Of a stretch of 64,000 nucleotides of DNA, positions 28,782-37,595 are shown piece by piece; within the stretch, counting starts at the first letter, position 1; every line of letters starts with the position of its first letter. Source of the stretch: Rhodoblastus acidophilus (GTDB lineage: Bacteria > Pseudomonadota > Alphaproteobacteria > Rhizobiales > Beijerinckiaceae). The notes under the pieces were generated by a model. It was not told the origin of the DNA, did no database searches, and saw only the letters and a list, made by a program, of their open reading frames with translations. Location: contig NZ_WNKS01000003.1 in the NCBI RefSeq assembly GCF_009720655.1, forward strand, positions 124,001 through 188,000. Reading direction: 5' to 3'. The position numbers and the translations under genes were made by a program.

Positions 28782-29627
28782 ATGAAAGCCGGATTCTGGG
28801 TCGCGCCCGAAGACGCCGAGGACACCATGACCATCCTCCCGATTGGTGTTGAGGAGGAGGCGCGTAAGTCGATTTCGCTGCTGGCCACCGGAGAGGGCGA
28901 GGCGCTGGCCAAAGCCTGTCCGCGCGTGCGCGACATGCTGCCGAAAATCGTCGCCGCGCTCGAAAGCCAGCGGGCGCACGCGCAGGGCCAATTGTTCGAC
29001 CTCACCGAATTCTCCGACGACGAAAAGCGCCTGATCTCCGGCGCCATCGGCGAGGGCGAGGTCGGCGGTCTCGCCGCGACGCCCGACGGCGTCGTCGCGC
29101 AAATCCAGGAAGCGGTCATGGCCGGCCTGTGGCGGGTGCGCTTCACTGACGCGGACGGCAAACTGTTCGCCGATTATCTCGAAGTGTCGAGCCTGCCGGA
29201 AATCGCCCGCCGCGCCGCGCTCGCCAATTGCCGCCCGCTCAAAATCGGCGCGCCACCAGAAGGCGTGATGAACGTGATGCCGCTCTTGCAAGAAATTTCC
29301 GCGCGCGCGGAAGCGTGGAAGGAGGGCGATCCCACCCACACCATCACTTTCTCGCTGCTGCCGATGAACGCGGCGGACATGGACTTCTTGCAGAAGACGC
29401 TCGGCCCCGGCTCCGTAAAACTTGTATCAAAAGGCTACGGCGCCTGCCGCGTCCACTCGACTGGCGTGAAGCATGTGTGGTCGGTGCAATATTTCAACGC
29501 CTCGGACGAGGTCGTGCTGGACACGCTGGAAATCGGCGCGCCCCCGCCGGCCGCTTGCGCGGCCGACGAGGATTTTGAGGACAGCGCCCATCGCCTGCGC
29601 GAGATCGAGGAGGCCTATTTCTCGTGA
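28782..29627 (+). CDS. hupH: hydrogenase accessory protein HupH (HyaF family)
   Basis: HupH is a HyaF-type accessory protein, which in Rhizobium takes part in hydrogenase maturation, probably of the small subunit. The 281-residue protein matches the family by length and by segments such as LPIGVEEEARKSI at the start, GEGEVGG in the middle, and the C-terminal GACRVHSTGVKHVWSVQYFN followed by DTLEIG. A GGGAGAG site precedes the ATG. Its stop overlaps the hupI GTG start. Confidence 0.9.
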   Translation: MKAGFWVAPEDAEDTMTILPIGVEEEARKSISLLATGEGEALAKACPRVRDMLPKIVAALESQRAHAQGQLFDLTEFSDDEKRLISGAIGEGEVGGLAATPDGVVAQIQEAVMAGLWRVRFTDADGKLFADYLEVSSLPEIARRAALANCRPLKIGAPPEGVMNVMPLLQEISARAEAWKEGDPTHTITFSLLPMNAADMDFLQKTLGPGSVKLVSKGYGACRVHSTGVKHVWSVQYFNASDEVVLDTLEIGAPPPAACAADEDFEDSAHRLREIEEAYFS

Positions 29628-29839
29628 GCGCTTTCGAGCAATTCGGCAAGCACGAAAACCTCGCCGACGACGCGAAGATGGAATGCGGCGTGTGCTGGCA
29701 TGTCTACGATCCCGCCGTCGGCGATCCCGTCTGGCAGATCGCGCCGGGCACGCCATTTTCGGCCCTGCCGGAAGACTGGCGCTGTCCCAATTGCGACGCC
29801 GTGCAAGCGCGGTTCCTGCGGCTCGACAAAGATGACTGA
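29624..29839 (+). CDS. hupI: rubredoxin-like protein HupI
   Basis: HupI is a small iron protein in hydrogenase clusters of aerobic H2 oxidisers; it is thought to carry electrons during assembly or repair of the Fe-S subunit under oxygen. The 71-residue protein has both rubredoxin loops: MECGVCWHVYDP (first Cys pair) and WRCPNCDAVQ (second pair), binding one Fe by four Cys. The start is GTG at 29624 in a GTGA overlap with hupH. It overlaps hupJ by 8 bp. Confidence 0.95.
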   Translation: MSAFEQFGKHENLADDAKMECGVCWHVYDPAVGDPVWQIAPGTPFSALPEDWRCPNCDAVQARFLRLDKDD

Positions 29840-30326
29840 CGATCTGGAAGCGACAAGACTGGCGGAGCGGCTCAAGGAGCATTTCGAGGAGCTCTACGAG
29901 CGCTGCATGAAGGACATGCCGATCTGCAACCCGCACCTACGGGTCGCCTGCGTCGGCTTCTGTCCCCATGGCGATTTCAACCTCGGCATCGTGCTCACGC
30001 CCTGGTTCATGAACGTCTGCGCCTCGCCGCGCGCGGGCGCGCCGAAAGTGGAGGACAGGCCCGGGGCGACGCGGGGCCTCACCCTGCCCACCGGCAACGT
30101 GGATTTCCTCGCGACCGATCTCGACGGTTTTGACCGGCTGCTGTTCGCCTCGCTGTTCTCGCCCATGGACAATTTTGGCGATCACGCGGCGGCGCTGGCG
30201 ACGGCCGAAGCCGCGATGGACGCGCTTATGAAGGCGCCGGAACCCGCGCCGTCGCCCGAACCGCCCAGGAAGGAAACGGTCGCCATGGACCGCCGCGCCT
30301 TCTTCCGCCTGGGACGGCGCGCATGA
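29832..30326 (+). CDS. hupJ: hydrogenase assembly chaperone HupJ (HybE family)
   Basis: The 164-residue protein belongs to the HybE/HupJ family, chaperones required for subunit assembly and Tat export. Residues 1-120 hold the family core, with NPHLRVACVGFCPHGDFNLG, LTPWFMN and LPTGNVDF. A Pro-rich linker then leads to a short C-terminal MDRRAFFRLGRRA, which looks like a stray twin-arginine motif at the wrong end of the protein. The ATG at 29832 lies inside hupI. It overlaps hupK by 4 bp. Confidence 0.9.
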   Translation: MTDDLEATRLAERLKEHFEELYERCMKDMPICNPHLRVACVGFCPHGDFNLGIVLTPWFMNVCASPRAGAPKVEDRPGATRGLTLPTGNVDFLATDLDGFDRLLFASLFSPMDNFGDHAAALATAEAAMDALMKAPEPAPSPEPPRKETVAMDRRAFFRLGRRA

Positions 30327-31306
30327 CTCCGCTCCGCATCCGCGCGCGCACGCGCCACAAGGCGGTCGCCGAGATCGAAATCCTTTCGCCGCGCGTCGAT
30401 CCCTGCGCGGTCTTTGTCGGGCTTTACCCCGAGGAGGCGGTTGCGCTCGCGGGCCGGCTGTTTTCGCTCTGCCCGGTCGCGCAGGCCACCGCCGTGCGCG
30501 CCGCGACGGGACTGCCGCCGCAAGAGGATGAGGCGGAAAAACTGCTTGCCGAGCGGCTTGGCGAATTGCTGCGCGCCAGCCTGCTGGACTGGCCGGGCGC
30601 GGCGCCGACCCCGGACGAGATCGCGGCCTTGCGCGACGCGCTGGCGCTGCTGCGCCGCCTCCGCGCTGGCGTCAGCGCCGACGATTTGCGCGACGCCCTC
30701 ACCCGGTTCGGTCTTGGCACAAAAGATGGTTTTGTCGCCCGCCAGATGGCGGAGGCCATGGCGGACGAATTTTTCATGGGCCTGCGCCCGCGCCGCATCG
30801 ATCCGCTGACCGCCAGCGACGATCCTCTCGTCGTCGATTTGCTCTGGGCCGACAAGACGTTCAGCCGCGCGCCGCGAATCGGCGAACGCCGCGCCGAAAC
30901 CGGGGCCGCCGCTCGCGCCGGCATCGGCTCCGCCGCGCTGACGGGTCGGCTGGCGGCGCGCGAGGCCGACATGATGGGGACCGGCGGGGTGCTGCAATGG
31001 CTGCTTAAAGGCGGCCCCTCGCTCGAAGAGCTTTGCGCACGCGGTGATGGTTTCGCCGCGGTGGAGTCCGCGCGCGGCCGCTTGCTTCACGCCTGCAAGC
31101 TCGACGGCTCCGGGCGCATCGGCGACTATCGGATCGTCGCGCCCACCGAATGGAATTTCCACGAAGACGGCCCCTTCGCGCGTCTGTTGATCGGCGCGAA
31201 GATCGGCGAGGGCGCGGAGGCGAAGCGCCGCGTCGAGCGCCTCGCCTTCGTCTTCGATCCCTGCATCAAGGCCGAGGCCGAAATCCTGGAGGCGGTCGAT
31301 GCATGA
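30323..31306 (+). CDS. hupK: hydrogenase scaffold protein HupK
   Basis: HupK is a degenerate relative of the large subunit, thought to act as a scaffold for the Fe(CN)2CO unit before transfer to HupL. The 327-residue protein keeps a single-Cys relic of each motif: FSLCPVAQATAV near residue 50 in place of L1 and FDPCIKAEAE at the C-terminus in place of L2 DPCxxC. It also keeps the APTEWNFHEDGPFARLL segment that precedes L2 in large subunits. It overlaps hupJ by 4 bp and hypA by 8 bp. Confidence 0.9.
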   Translation: MTPLRIRARTRHKAVAEIEILSPRVDPCAVFVGLYPEEAVALAGRLFSLCPVAQATAVRAATGLPPQEDEAEKLLAERLGELLRASLLDWPGAAPTPDEIAALRDALALLRRLRAGVSADDLRDALTRFGLGTKDGFVARQMAEAMADEFFMGLRPRRIDPLTASDDPLVVDLLWADKTFSRAPRIGERRAETGAAARAGIGSAALTGRLAAREADMMGTGGVLQWLLKGGPSLEELCARGDGFAAVESARGRLLHACKLDGSGRIGDYRIVAPTEWNFHEDGPFARLLIGAKIGEGAEAKRRVERLAFVFDPCIKAEAEILEAVDA

Positions 31307-31640
31307 AATGTCGCTCACCGAGGGCGTCGTCGAAATTTTGGCCGAGGAAGGCCGCAAGCAGGGTTTTCGAAAAGTGAAAACCGTGTGGCTGGAAATCGGC
31401 GAACTCTCCGGCGTCGAGCCGGAGGCCATGCTGTTTTGTTTCGACGTGGTCGCGCGCGGCACGCTCGCCGAGGGCGCGAAGCTGGAAATTTTCAGGACGC
31501 CGGGCGCCGGCTGGTGTCTCGATTGTTCGAAAACCGTGGCGCTCGCGGAGCGCTTCGGTCAGTGCCCGGAATGCGGTCAATATCACGTGCAGATGACGTC
31601 GGGCGACGAGATGCGCGTCAAGGAACTGGAGGTCGAGTGA
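31299..31640 (+). CDS. hypA: nickel metallochaperone HypA
   Basis: HypA delivers nickel with HypB to the large subunit. The 113-residue protein begins [10 protein letters not shown], with His2 as nickel ligand and the family start. It has a zinc site made of [20 protein letters not shown] (two CxxC pairs). The ATG lies inside hupK, and its TGA overlaps the hypB ATG by 1 bp. Confidence 0.96.
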   Translation: MHEMSLTEGVVEILAEEGRKQGFRKVKTVWLEIGELSGVEPEAMLFCFDVVARGTLAEGAKLEIFRTPGAGWCLDCSKTVALAERFGQCPECGQYHVQMTSGDEMRVKELEVE

Positions 31641-32836
31641 TGTGCACGGTTTGCGGATGCGGAACGGCCAGCGTCGAAGGCGAAAAGCACGAGCACAAAC
31701 ATAGCCACGCCCACCGTCACGCGCATTCGCATGGCGGGCAGGAGCATACGCATGAACACAGCCATGAACATGCGCATGGCCACGATCACAGCCACGACCA
31801 CGATCACACGCACGATCACGGCCACGGTCATCATGATCATGATCATGATCATGACCATGACCATGACCATGACCACCACCACGACCATGACGAAGCGCAT
31901 GCCCACGCCCATGACGGCGAGCACGGCCACGACCACGCCCACGGCGACCACGCGCACGACCACCACCACGTCCACAGCCACACGCACGCGCATGGCGGCG
32001 TGACGCACGAACACCATCACGAGCACGGCCATACCCACGCGCATGGTGAAGGCCACGGCGATCATTCCGACAGCGTCGAGCACGCCCATACCGGCGCGCA
32101 CGACCACGACCACACCCACACCCACGATTACGGCGCGGGGATTGCCGGCGTTCATGTCCCCGGCATGAGCCAGGAGCGCATCGTCCAAATCGAGCGCGAC
32201 ATTCTGGGCAAGAACAACTCTTACGCCAACGCCAACCGCGCGGCGCTGGCGCAAAAGGGCGTGCTGGCGCTGAATTTTGTCTCAAGCCCCGGTTCCGGCA
32301 AAACCTCGCTGCTGGTGCGCACCATTTCGGATCTCAAGGACAAGTTCCCCATCGCGGTGATCGAGGGCGACCAGCAAACCTCCAACGACGCCGAGCGCAT
32401 CCGCGCCACCGGCGCCAAGGCGTTGCAGGTCAATACCGGCAAAGGCTGCCACCTCGACGCCCACATGGTCGGCCACGCGCTCGAACATCTCGACGTGGCG
32501 CAAAACTCGCTGCTGTTCATCGAGAACGTCGGCAATCTCGTCTGTCCCGCCGCCTTCGATCTCGGCGAGGCGCACAAGGTGGTCTTGCTCTCGACCACCG
32601 AAGGCGAGGACAAGCCGGCCAAATATCCCGACATGTTCGCCGCCGCCGATCTGATGATTTTGAACAAGTCGGACCTGCTGCCGCACCTCGATTTCGACGT
32701 CGGCGCCTGCCTCGCCCACGCGCTGCGCGTCAACCCGCGCCTGCAAACGTTTGTTGTTTCCGCGCGCACCGGCGAAGGTCTGGCGAGTTTTTACGCCTGG
32801 ATTTCCGCGCGCGCCGCGCTGGCAAGGAAGCCATGA
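31640..32836 (+). CDS. hypB: nickel-binding GTPase HypB with very long His-rich domain
   Basis: HypB uses GTP to drive nickel insertion. The 398-residue protein starts MCTVCGCG, the high-affinity nickel site. Residues 17 to about 155 are mostly His alternating with Asp, Glu, Ala, Gly and Ser; I count about 65 His. This region should store nickel, and its long domain fits a cluster that lacks the HupE permease. The GTPase domain begins near residue 165, with P-loop [13 protein letters not shown], then [10 protein letters not shown], a metal site near [15 protein letters not shown] and the guanine motif NKSD. It overlaps hypF by 4 bp. Confidence 0.97.
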   Translation: MCTVCGCGTASVEGEKHEHKHSHAHRHAHSHGGQEHTHEHSHEHAHGHDHSHDHDHTHDHGHGHHDHDHDHDHDHDHDHHHDHDEAHAHAHDGEHGHDHAHGDHAHDHHHVHSHTHAHGGVTHEHHHEHGHTHAHGEGHGDHSDSVEHAHTGAHDHDHTHTHDYGAGIAGVHVPGMSQERIVQIERDILGKNNSYANANRAALAQKGVLALNFVSSPGSGKTSLLVRTISDLKDKFPIAVIEGDQQTSNDAERIRATGAKALQVNTGKGCHLDAHMVGHALEHLDVAQNSLLFIENVGNLVCPAAFDLGEAHKVVLLSTTEGEDKPAKYPDMFAAADLMILNKSDLLPHLDFDVGACLAHALRVNPRLQTFVVSARTGEGLASFYAWISARAALARKP

Positions 32837-35082
32837 CGCAGGCCGCCCGCCAGCACGAGGAGCACGTGACTCGCCTGCGTCTGCGCCTGCGTGGCGCGGT
32901 GCAGGGCGTGGGCATGCGCCCCTTCGTGCACGGGCTGGCGGCGCGCTTGTGTCTGACGGGATTTGTTCGCAACGACGCCGAAGGCGTGTTGATCGAAGTC
33001 GAAGGTTTTGCGAAAAATTTCGTCGCGACATTGCGCGCGGAATTGCCGCCGCTGGCGCGCCTGGACTCGCTTCATTGCGAGGACATCGCGCCACGCGGCG
33101 ACACGAATTTCGTCATCGAGACCACGCGACAGGGCAGGGCGCAAACCCGCATCCCCGCCGATGCGGCGATTTGCGAAAACTGCCTCGACGACCTCTTCAA
33201 CCCGTCGAGCCGTTTTCATCATTATCCCTTCGTTAACTGTACGCACTGCGGCCCGCGCTACACGCTGACGAAAAACCTTCCCTACGACCGCGCGCGGACC
33301 TCGATGGCGCGTTTTCCCATGTGCGAAGAGTGCGCGCGCGACTATGCGGACCCGACAAATCGCCGCTTCCACGCCGAGCCCATCGCCTGCGCAAACTGCG
33401 GCCCGCGCCTGAGCCATCCGCCGTCGGAACTCGTCGCCGCCCTCCGCGCCGGAAAAATCGTCGCGCTCAAGGGCATTGGCGGCTTCCATCTGCTCTGCGA
33501 CGCGAGCAACGCCGACGCGGTGGCGGAACTGCGCCGCCGCAAGGATCGCGAAGCCAAACCTTTTGCGCTGATGCTGGCAAACGAAGCGTCGGCAGAACTG
33601 TTCGGCCAACCGACGCCGCAAGAACTGGCGCTGTTGCGTTCGCCGGCGCATCCCATCGTCCTCATCGATTCCCTAAAGAATCTCCCAGAAGCGGTCGCGC
33701 CGGACATGAGCCGCCTCGGCGTGATGCTGGCTTATGCGCCAGTCCATCATTTGTTGTTTGAAGCGGCGGGCGCCCAGCGAAACGCGTCTTGCGAGTTCGC
33801 TTTGGTCGCGACTTCGGCGAATCCCGGCGGTGAGCCGCTCATCACCGACAACGACGAGGCGCTTCGAAAACTCGCAAACATCGCCGACCTCATCGTCACG
33901 CACGACCGCGACATTGTCGTGCGCGCCGATGACAGCGTCATGCAGATCGTCGATGGCGCCCCCGCCTTCCTGCGCCGGGCGCGCGGATTTGTGCCCGAGC
34001 CCATCGACCTCGGCGACGACGGCCCCAGCGTGCTCGCCTGCGGCGGCCATCTGAAGGCCACCCTCACCCTAACGCGCGGCCGCGAAGCGTTTGTGTGCCA
34101 GCACATCGGCGACCTCTCCGACGCCGAAACGTTTCGGTTCTACGAAGAAAGCGCCGCGCATCTGCTGCGCCTGCTCGACGTGAGGCCGGAAGCCGTCGCC
34201 TGCGACCTGCACCCGGACTATCTCTCGACCCGTTTCGCCGAAAATTTTGGCCCGCCCATCCTGCGCTTCCAGCACCACGCCGCCCATGTCGCGGCGATCG
34301 GCGCGGAGCATGGCGAAACGCAAATCTTCGGCGCGGCGCTCGACGGGACCGGCCTCGGCGACGACGGCGGCGTCTGGGGCGGCGAATTCTTGCGGCTTGA
34401 CGGGCAGGGCGGTTTTGCGCGCGAAGGATCGCTCAGCCCCCTGCCGCTGTGGGGCGGCGACCGCGCCGCGCGCGAGCCATTTCGGATGGGCCTCGCGGCT
34501 TTTGCCGCGCTCGGCCGTCTCGAAGAGGCTTCGACCTTTTTCAGCCAGGTCCCGCAAGCCGCGCAATCCGCGAAAATGCTCGGCGCCAACTATCCGCAGA
34601 CCACCAGCCTCGGCCGCCTGTTCGACGCCTGCGCCGCGCTGCTCGGCTTCCCCCAAAGACAAGATTTCGAGGGACAGGCGGCGATGCGCCTCGAAGCCGC
34701 CGTCCGCCAGCCCAAAGCCCTGCCCGGCGGACATGCCTGGCGCGAGGGCAAACTCGATTTCACGCCGCTGCTCGCACATCTCATCGATGCGGATCCGGAC
34801 GCACGCGAGGGCTCGGACTTGCTGCACGGAACGCTGATCGCCGGCCTCACGGAAGCCCTCTGCGCCCTGACCCAGCAAGACGAAAAAATTGCGCTCGGCG
34901 GCGGCTGCATGATGAACCGCATTTTGTCGGAAGGTCTCGCGCAAAATCTGCGCGACAACAATCGTGCGCCGCTGCTGGCGCGCAAACTGCCGCCCAACGA
35001 CGGCGGCCTGTCGCTCGGACAGGCCGCGCTCGCAAGGGCGGTGCTGAGGAACAATTCTACATCGTCATTGCGAGAACCGTAG
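32833..35082 (+). CDS. hypF: carbamoyltransferase HypF
   Basis: HypF converts carbamoyl phosphate and ATP to carbamoyl-AMP and transfers the carbamoyl group to HypE for CN synthesis. The 749-residue protein has an acylphosphatase domain ([12 protein letters not shown], about residues 15-105), two zinc-finger loops each with two Cys pairs (CENC..CTHC and CEEC..CANC, about 115-190), a YrdC-like domain (about 200-380) and a Kae1-like C-terminal domain with [14 protein letters not shown]. The last codons and stop codon (from 35063) lie in a family B palindromic repeat, so the final residues NSTSSLREP are not native. The conserved core ends before that. Confidence 0.96.
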   Translation: MTQAARQHEEHVTRLRLRLRGAVQGVGMRPFVHGLAARLCLTGFVRNDAEGVLIEVEGFAKNFVATLRAELPPLARLDSLHCEDIAPRGDTNFVIETTRQGRAQTRIPADAAICENCLDDLFNPSSRFHHYPFVNCTHCGPRYTLTKNLPYDRARTSMARFPMCEECARDYADPTNRRFHAEPIACANCGPRLSHPPSELVAALRAGKIVALKGIGGFHLLCDASNADAVAELRRRKDREAKPFALMLANEASAELFGQPTPQELALLRSPAHPIVLIDSLKNLPEAVAPDMSRLGVMLAYAPVHHLLFEAAGAQRNASCEFALVATSANPGGEPLITDNDEALRKLANIADLIVTHDRDIVVRADDSVMQIVDGAPAFLRRARGFVPEPIDLGDDGPSVLACGGHLKATLTLTRGREAFVCQHIGDLSDAETFRFYEESAAHLLRLLDVRPEAVACDLHPDYLSTRFAENFGPPILRFQHHAAHVAAIGAEHGETQIFGAALDGTGLGDDGGVWGGEFLRLDGQGGFAREGSLSPLPLWGGDRAAREPFRMGLAAFAALGRLEEASTFFSQVPQAAQSAKMLGANYPQTTSLGRLFDACAALLGFPQRQDFEGQAAMRLEAAVRQPKALPGGHAWREGKLDFTPLLAHLIDADPDAREGSDLLHGTLIAGLTEALCALTQQDEKIALGGGCMMNRILSEGLAQNLRDNNRAPLLARKLPPNDGGLSLGQAALARAVLRNNSTSSLREP

Positions 35083-35144
35083 CGGCGAAGCAATCCAGGA
35101 TTCTCTTCCATCCGCAAGAATCCTGGCTGCGCTCGCAAATGACG
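35063..35144. repeat. MITE-like palindromic repeat, family B copy 2, overlapping the hypF 3' end
   Basis: The element starts CGTCATTGCGAG and ends CTCGCAAATGACG (35132-35144), with inner complementary arms CCAGGATTCT and AGAATCCTGG (near 35095-35127). Its ends match the copy at 28001-28126. The first 20 bp encode the last hypF residues and the TAG stop. It could form a strong hairpin in the mRNA between hypF and hypC. Confidence 0.85.
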
Positions 35145-35169
35145 GACGAGAGGTGAGGGAGAGAAACAA

Positions 35170-35397
35170 ATGTGTCTCGCAATCCCCGTCCAGGTGACGG
35201 AGCTGCTGGACGGCGACATGGCGAAGGTCAGTCTCGACGGCGTGCAAAAAGTGATCTCGTTGGCGCTGGTCGAGGACGTCCAGGTAGGCGATTACGTCAT
35301 CCTTCACGTCGGCTACGCGCTCAACAAGCTCGACCCCGAGGAGGCGCAAAAAACGCTTGAGCTCTTGGCGGAAGCCGGCTTGGGGGCGCCATCATGA
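35170..35397 (+). CDS. hypC: hydrogenase maturation chaperone HypC
   Basis: HypC forms a complex with HypD that carries the Fe(CN)2CO unit and delivers it to the large subunit. The 75-residue protein starts MCLAIPVQV, with the essential Cys2, and has the short family length and the [16 protein letters not shown] segment. A GGGAGAGAAAC site precedes it. It overlaps hypD by 4 bp. It is shorter than its paralogue HupF. Confidence 0.96.
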   Translation: MCLAIPVQVTELLDGDMAKVSLDGVQKVISLALVEDVQVGDYVILHVGYALNKLDPEEAQKTLELLAEAGLGAPS

Positions 35398-36536
35398 AAT
35401 ATGTCGACGAATATCGCGACGGCAAGCTGGCGCGCAAAATCGCCGCGACCATCGCCGCCGAGGCGAAACCCGACCACGACTATCGCTTCATGGAATTCTG
35501 CGGCGGCCACACCCACGCCATCGCCCGCTACGGCCTCGAAGATTTGTTGCCCAAAAACGTGCGCATGATCCACGGCCCCGGCTGCCCCGTCTGTGTGCTG
35601 CCCGTGGGCCGCATGGACGATGCGATCAAACTGGCGCAGCGGCCCGACGTGACGCTGTGCACCTATGCCGACCTGATGCGCGTACCCGGTTCGAACGGCC
35701 TCAGCCTGATCAAGGCCAAGGCGGCGGGCGCCGACATCCGCATGGTCTATTCGACGCTCGACGCCTTGCGCATCGCGCAGGAGGAGCCCGCGCGAAAAAT
35801 CGTGTTCTTCGCCATAGGCTTCGAGACCACCACGCCGCCGACCGCGCTCGCGCTCGTGCAGGCGCAAAAACTCGGCCTGAAAAATTTCTTCGTGTTCTGC
35901 AATCACGTCCTCACTCCGGCGGCGATCCAGAACATTTTGGAAAGCCCCGACGTGCGCGACCTCGGCCTTGTTCGCATAGACGGGTTCATCGGCCCGGCGC
36001 ATGTCTCTACCGTGATCGGCACGCGCCCTTACGATTTTTTCGCCGAGGAGTTCCAAAAGCCGGTGGTGGTCGCCGGCTTCGAGCCGCTCGACGTCATGCA
36101 GGCCATTTTGATGCTGGTGCGCCAGGTCAATGACGGCCGCTGCGAGGTCGAGAACGAATACAGCCGCGCGGTGACGCCGGACGGCAACCTCAAGGCGCAA
36201 GATTTGGTCAGCAGCATTTTCGAACTGCGCGACATGTTCGAATGGCGTGGCCTCGGCGACGTCCCGTATTCGGCGCTCAAACTGCGTGACGCCTATGCCG
36301 CTTTCGACGCCGAAAAAGTGTTCGAAATCACCACCCAGCCGGCGCAGGACAATCCCGCCTGCGAGTGCGGCGCGATCCTGCGCGGCGTGAAAAAACCCAC
36401 GGATTGCAAGCTGTTCGGCACCGTCTGCACGCCGGAGACGCCGATGGGCTCGTGCATGGTGTCATCCGAGGGCTCCTGCGCCGCTCATTGGACTTACGGT
36501 CGCTTCCGCGACGCAACGGAGAAACAAGCGTCATGA
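35394..36536 (+). CDS. hypD: Fe-S scaffold protein HypD
   Basis: HypD assembles the Fe(CN)2CO unit with HypC and receives CN from HypE. The 380-residue protein has the family motifs [12 protein letters not shown] (Cys ligand of iron), [11 protein letters not shown] (CPVC), [18 protein letters not shown], and a C-terminal Cys cluster for the [4Fe-4S] centre (CECGAILRG, then [23 protein letters not shown]). It is coupled to hypC and hypE by 4-bp overlaps. Confidence 0.97.
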   Translation: MKYVDEYRDGKLARKIAATIAAEAKPDHDYRFMEFCGGHTHAIARYGLEDLLPKNVRMIHGPGCPVCVLPVGRMDDAIKLAQRPDVTLCTYADLMRVPGSNGLSLIKAKAAGADIRMVYSTLDALRIAQEEPARKIVFFAIGFETTTPPTALALVQAQKLGLKNFFVFCNHVLTPAAIQNILESPDVRDLGLVRIDGFIGPAHVSTVIGTRPYDFFAEEFQKPVVVAGFEPLDVMQAILMLVRQVNDGRCEVENEYSRAVTPDGNLKAQDLVSSIFELRDMFEWRGLGDVPYSALKLRDAYAAFDAEKVFEITTQPAQDNPACECGAILRGVKKPTDCKLFGTVCTPETPMGSCMVSSEGSCAAHWTYGRFRDATEKQAS

Positions 36537-37582
36537 ACGCCCCGCGCCTTCGCACCCGAAAACTCGACATCAGAAACGGACGCGTCGATCTCTCCCATGG
36601 CTCGGGCGGCCGCGCCATGGCGCAACTGATTTCGGAAATTTTCGCCGAAAACTTCGCCAACGATCTTTTGGCGCAGGGTAACGACCAGGCCGTGTTTTCC
36701 ATCCCGCCTGGACGCCTCGCCATGACGACAGACGGCTATGTGGTGTCGCCGCTGTTTTTCCCGGGCGGAAACATCGGTTCGCTCGCCGTGCATGGCACGG
36801 TGAACGATCTCGCCATGGCCGGCGCCAAGCCGCTGCACCTCTCCGCCAGCTTCATTCTAGAGGAAGGTTTTGCGCTCGCGGACCTCGCGAAGATCGCCGA
36901 GAGCATGGGCAACGCCGCGCGCGAAGCCGGCGTGAAAATCGTCACCGGCGACACCAAGGTCGTCGAGCGCGGCAAGGCGGACGGCGTGTTCATCTCCACG
37001 GCCGGCATCGGCGTCGTTCCCGACGGTCTGACTCTCTCCGGCGACAGAGCGCGTCCCGGCGACAAGATTCTTGTGTCCGGCACGCTCGGCGACCACGGCG
37101 TGGCCATCATGTCGAGCCGCGAAAACCTGCAATTCGAAACGCAAATTCTTTCGGACTCCGCCTCGCTCAACGGCCTCGTCGCCGACATGGTCGCGGCCTG
37201 CGGCCCGCACTTGCGGTTGTTGCGCGATCCCACGCGCGGCGGCCTCGCGGCAACCCTCAACGAGATCGCACACCAGTCGAACATCGGCGTGCGCATCGAC
37301 GAGGATTCTTTGCCGGTGAAGGCGGAAGTCGCGGCGGCCTGCGAGTTGTTAGGCCTCGATCCGCTGCACGTCGCCAACGAGGGCAAGCTGATCGCCTTCG
37401 TCGCGCCCGAGGCGGCCGAGGCCTTGCTGGCGGCGATGCGCGCGCATCCGCTGGGACGCGACGCGGCGATCATCGGCGAGGCCGTCGAGGACGCGCACAA
37501 TTTCGTCCAGATGCGCACAGCGTTCGGTGGCGGGCGCATTGTCGACTGGCTGTCGGGCGAACAGCTCCCGCGCATCTGCTGA
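36533..37582 (+). CDS. hypE: cyanide-forming dehydratase HypE
   Basis: HypE dehydrates a carbamoylated C-terminal Cys to thiocyanate, the source of the CN ligands. The 349-residue protein is PurM-like, with LSHGSGGRAMAQLI near the start, GNIGSLAVHGTVNDLAMAGA, and VTGDTKVVERG. It ends in PRIC, the required C-terminal Cys. The ATG at 36533 overlaps the hypD stop. hypX follows after 13 bp. Confidence 0.97.
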   Translation: MNAPRLRTRKLDIRNGRVDLSHGSGGRAMAQLISEIFAENFANDLLAQGNDQAVFSIPPGRLAMTTDGYVVSPLFFPGGNIGSLAVHGTVNDLAMAGAKPLHLSASFILEEGFALADLAKIAESMGNAAREAGVKIVTGDTKVVERGKADGVFISTAGIGVVPDGLTLSGDRARPGDKILVSGTLGDHGVAIMSSRENLQFETQILSDSASLNGLVADMVAACGPHLRLLRDPTRGGLAATLNEIAHQSNIGVRIDEDSLPVKAEVAAACELLGLDPLHVANEGKLIAFVAPEAAEALLAAMRAHPLGRDAAIIGEAVEDAHNFVQMRTAFGGGRIVDWLSGEQLPRIC

Positions 37583-37595
37583 GGGCGACAAAAAG

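Noticed and set aside
31583-32285. Long antisense and alternative reading frames and tandem CATGAC-type DNA repeats inside hypB, at first sight like a repeat array.
   Set aside because: They are a by-product of the His/Asp codons of the HypB nickel-storage region. Unit spacing is irregular and there are no spacers, so it is not a CRISPR array or a separate gene.
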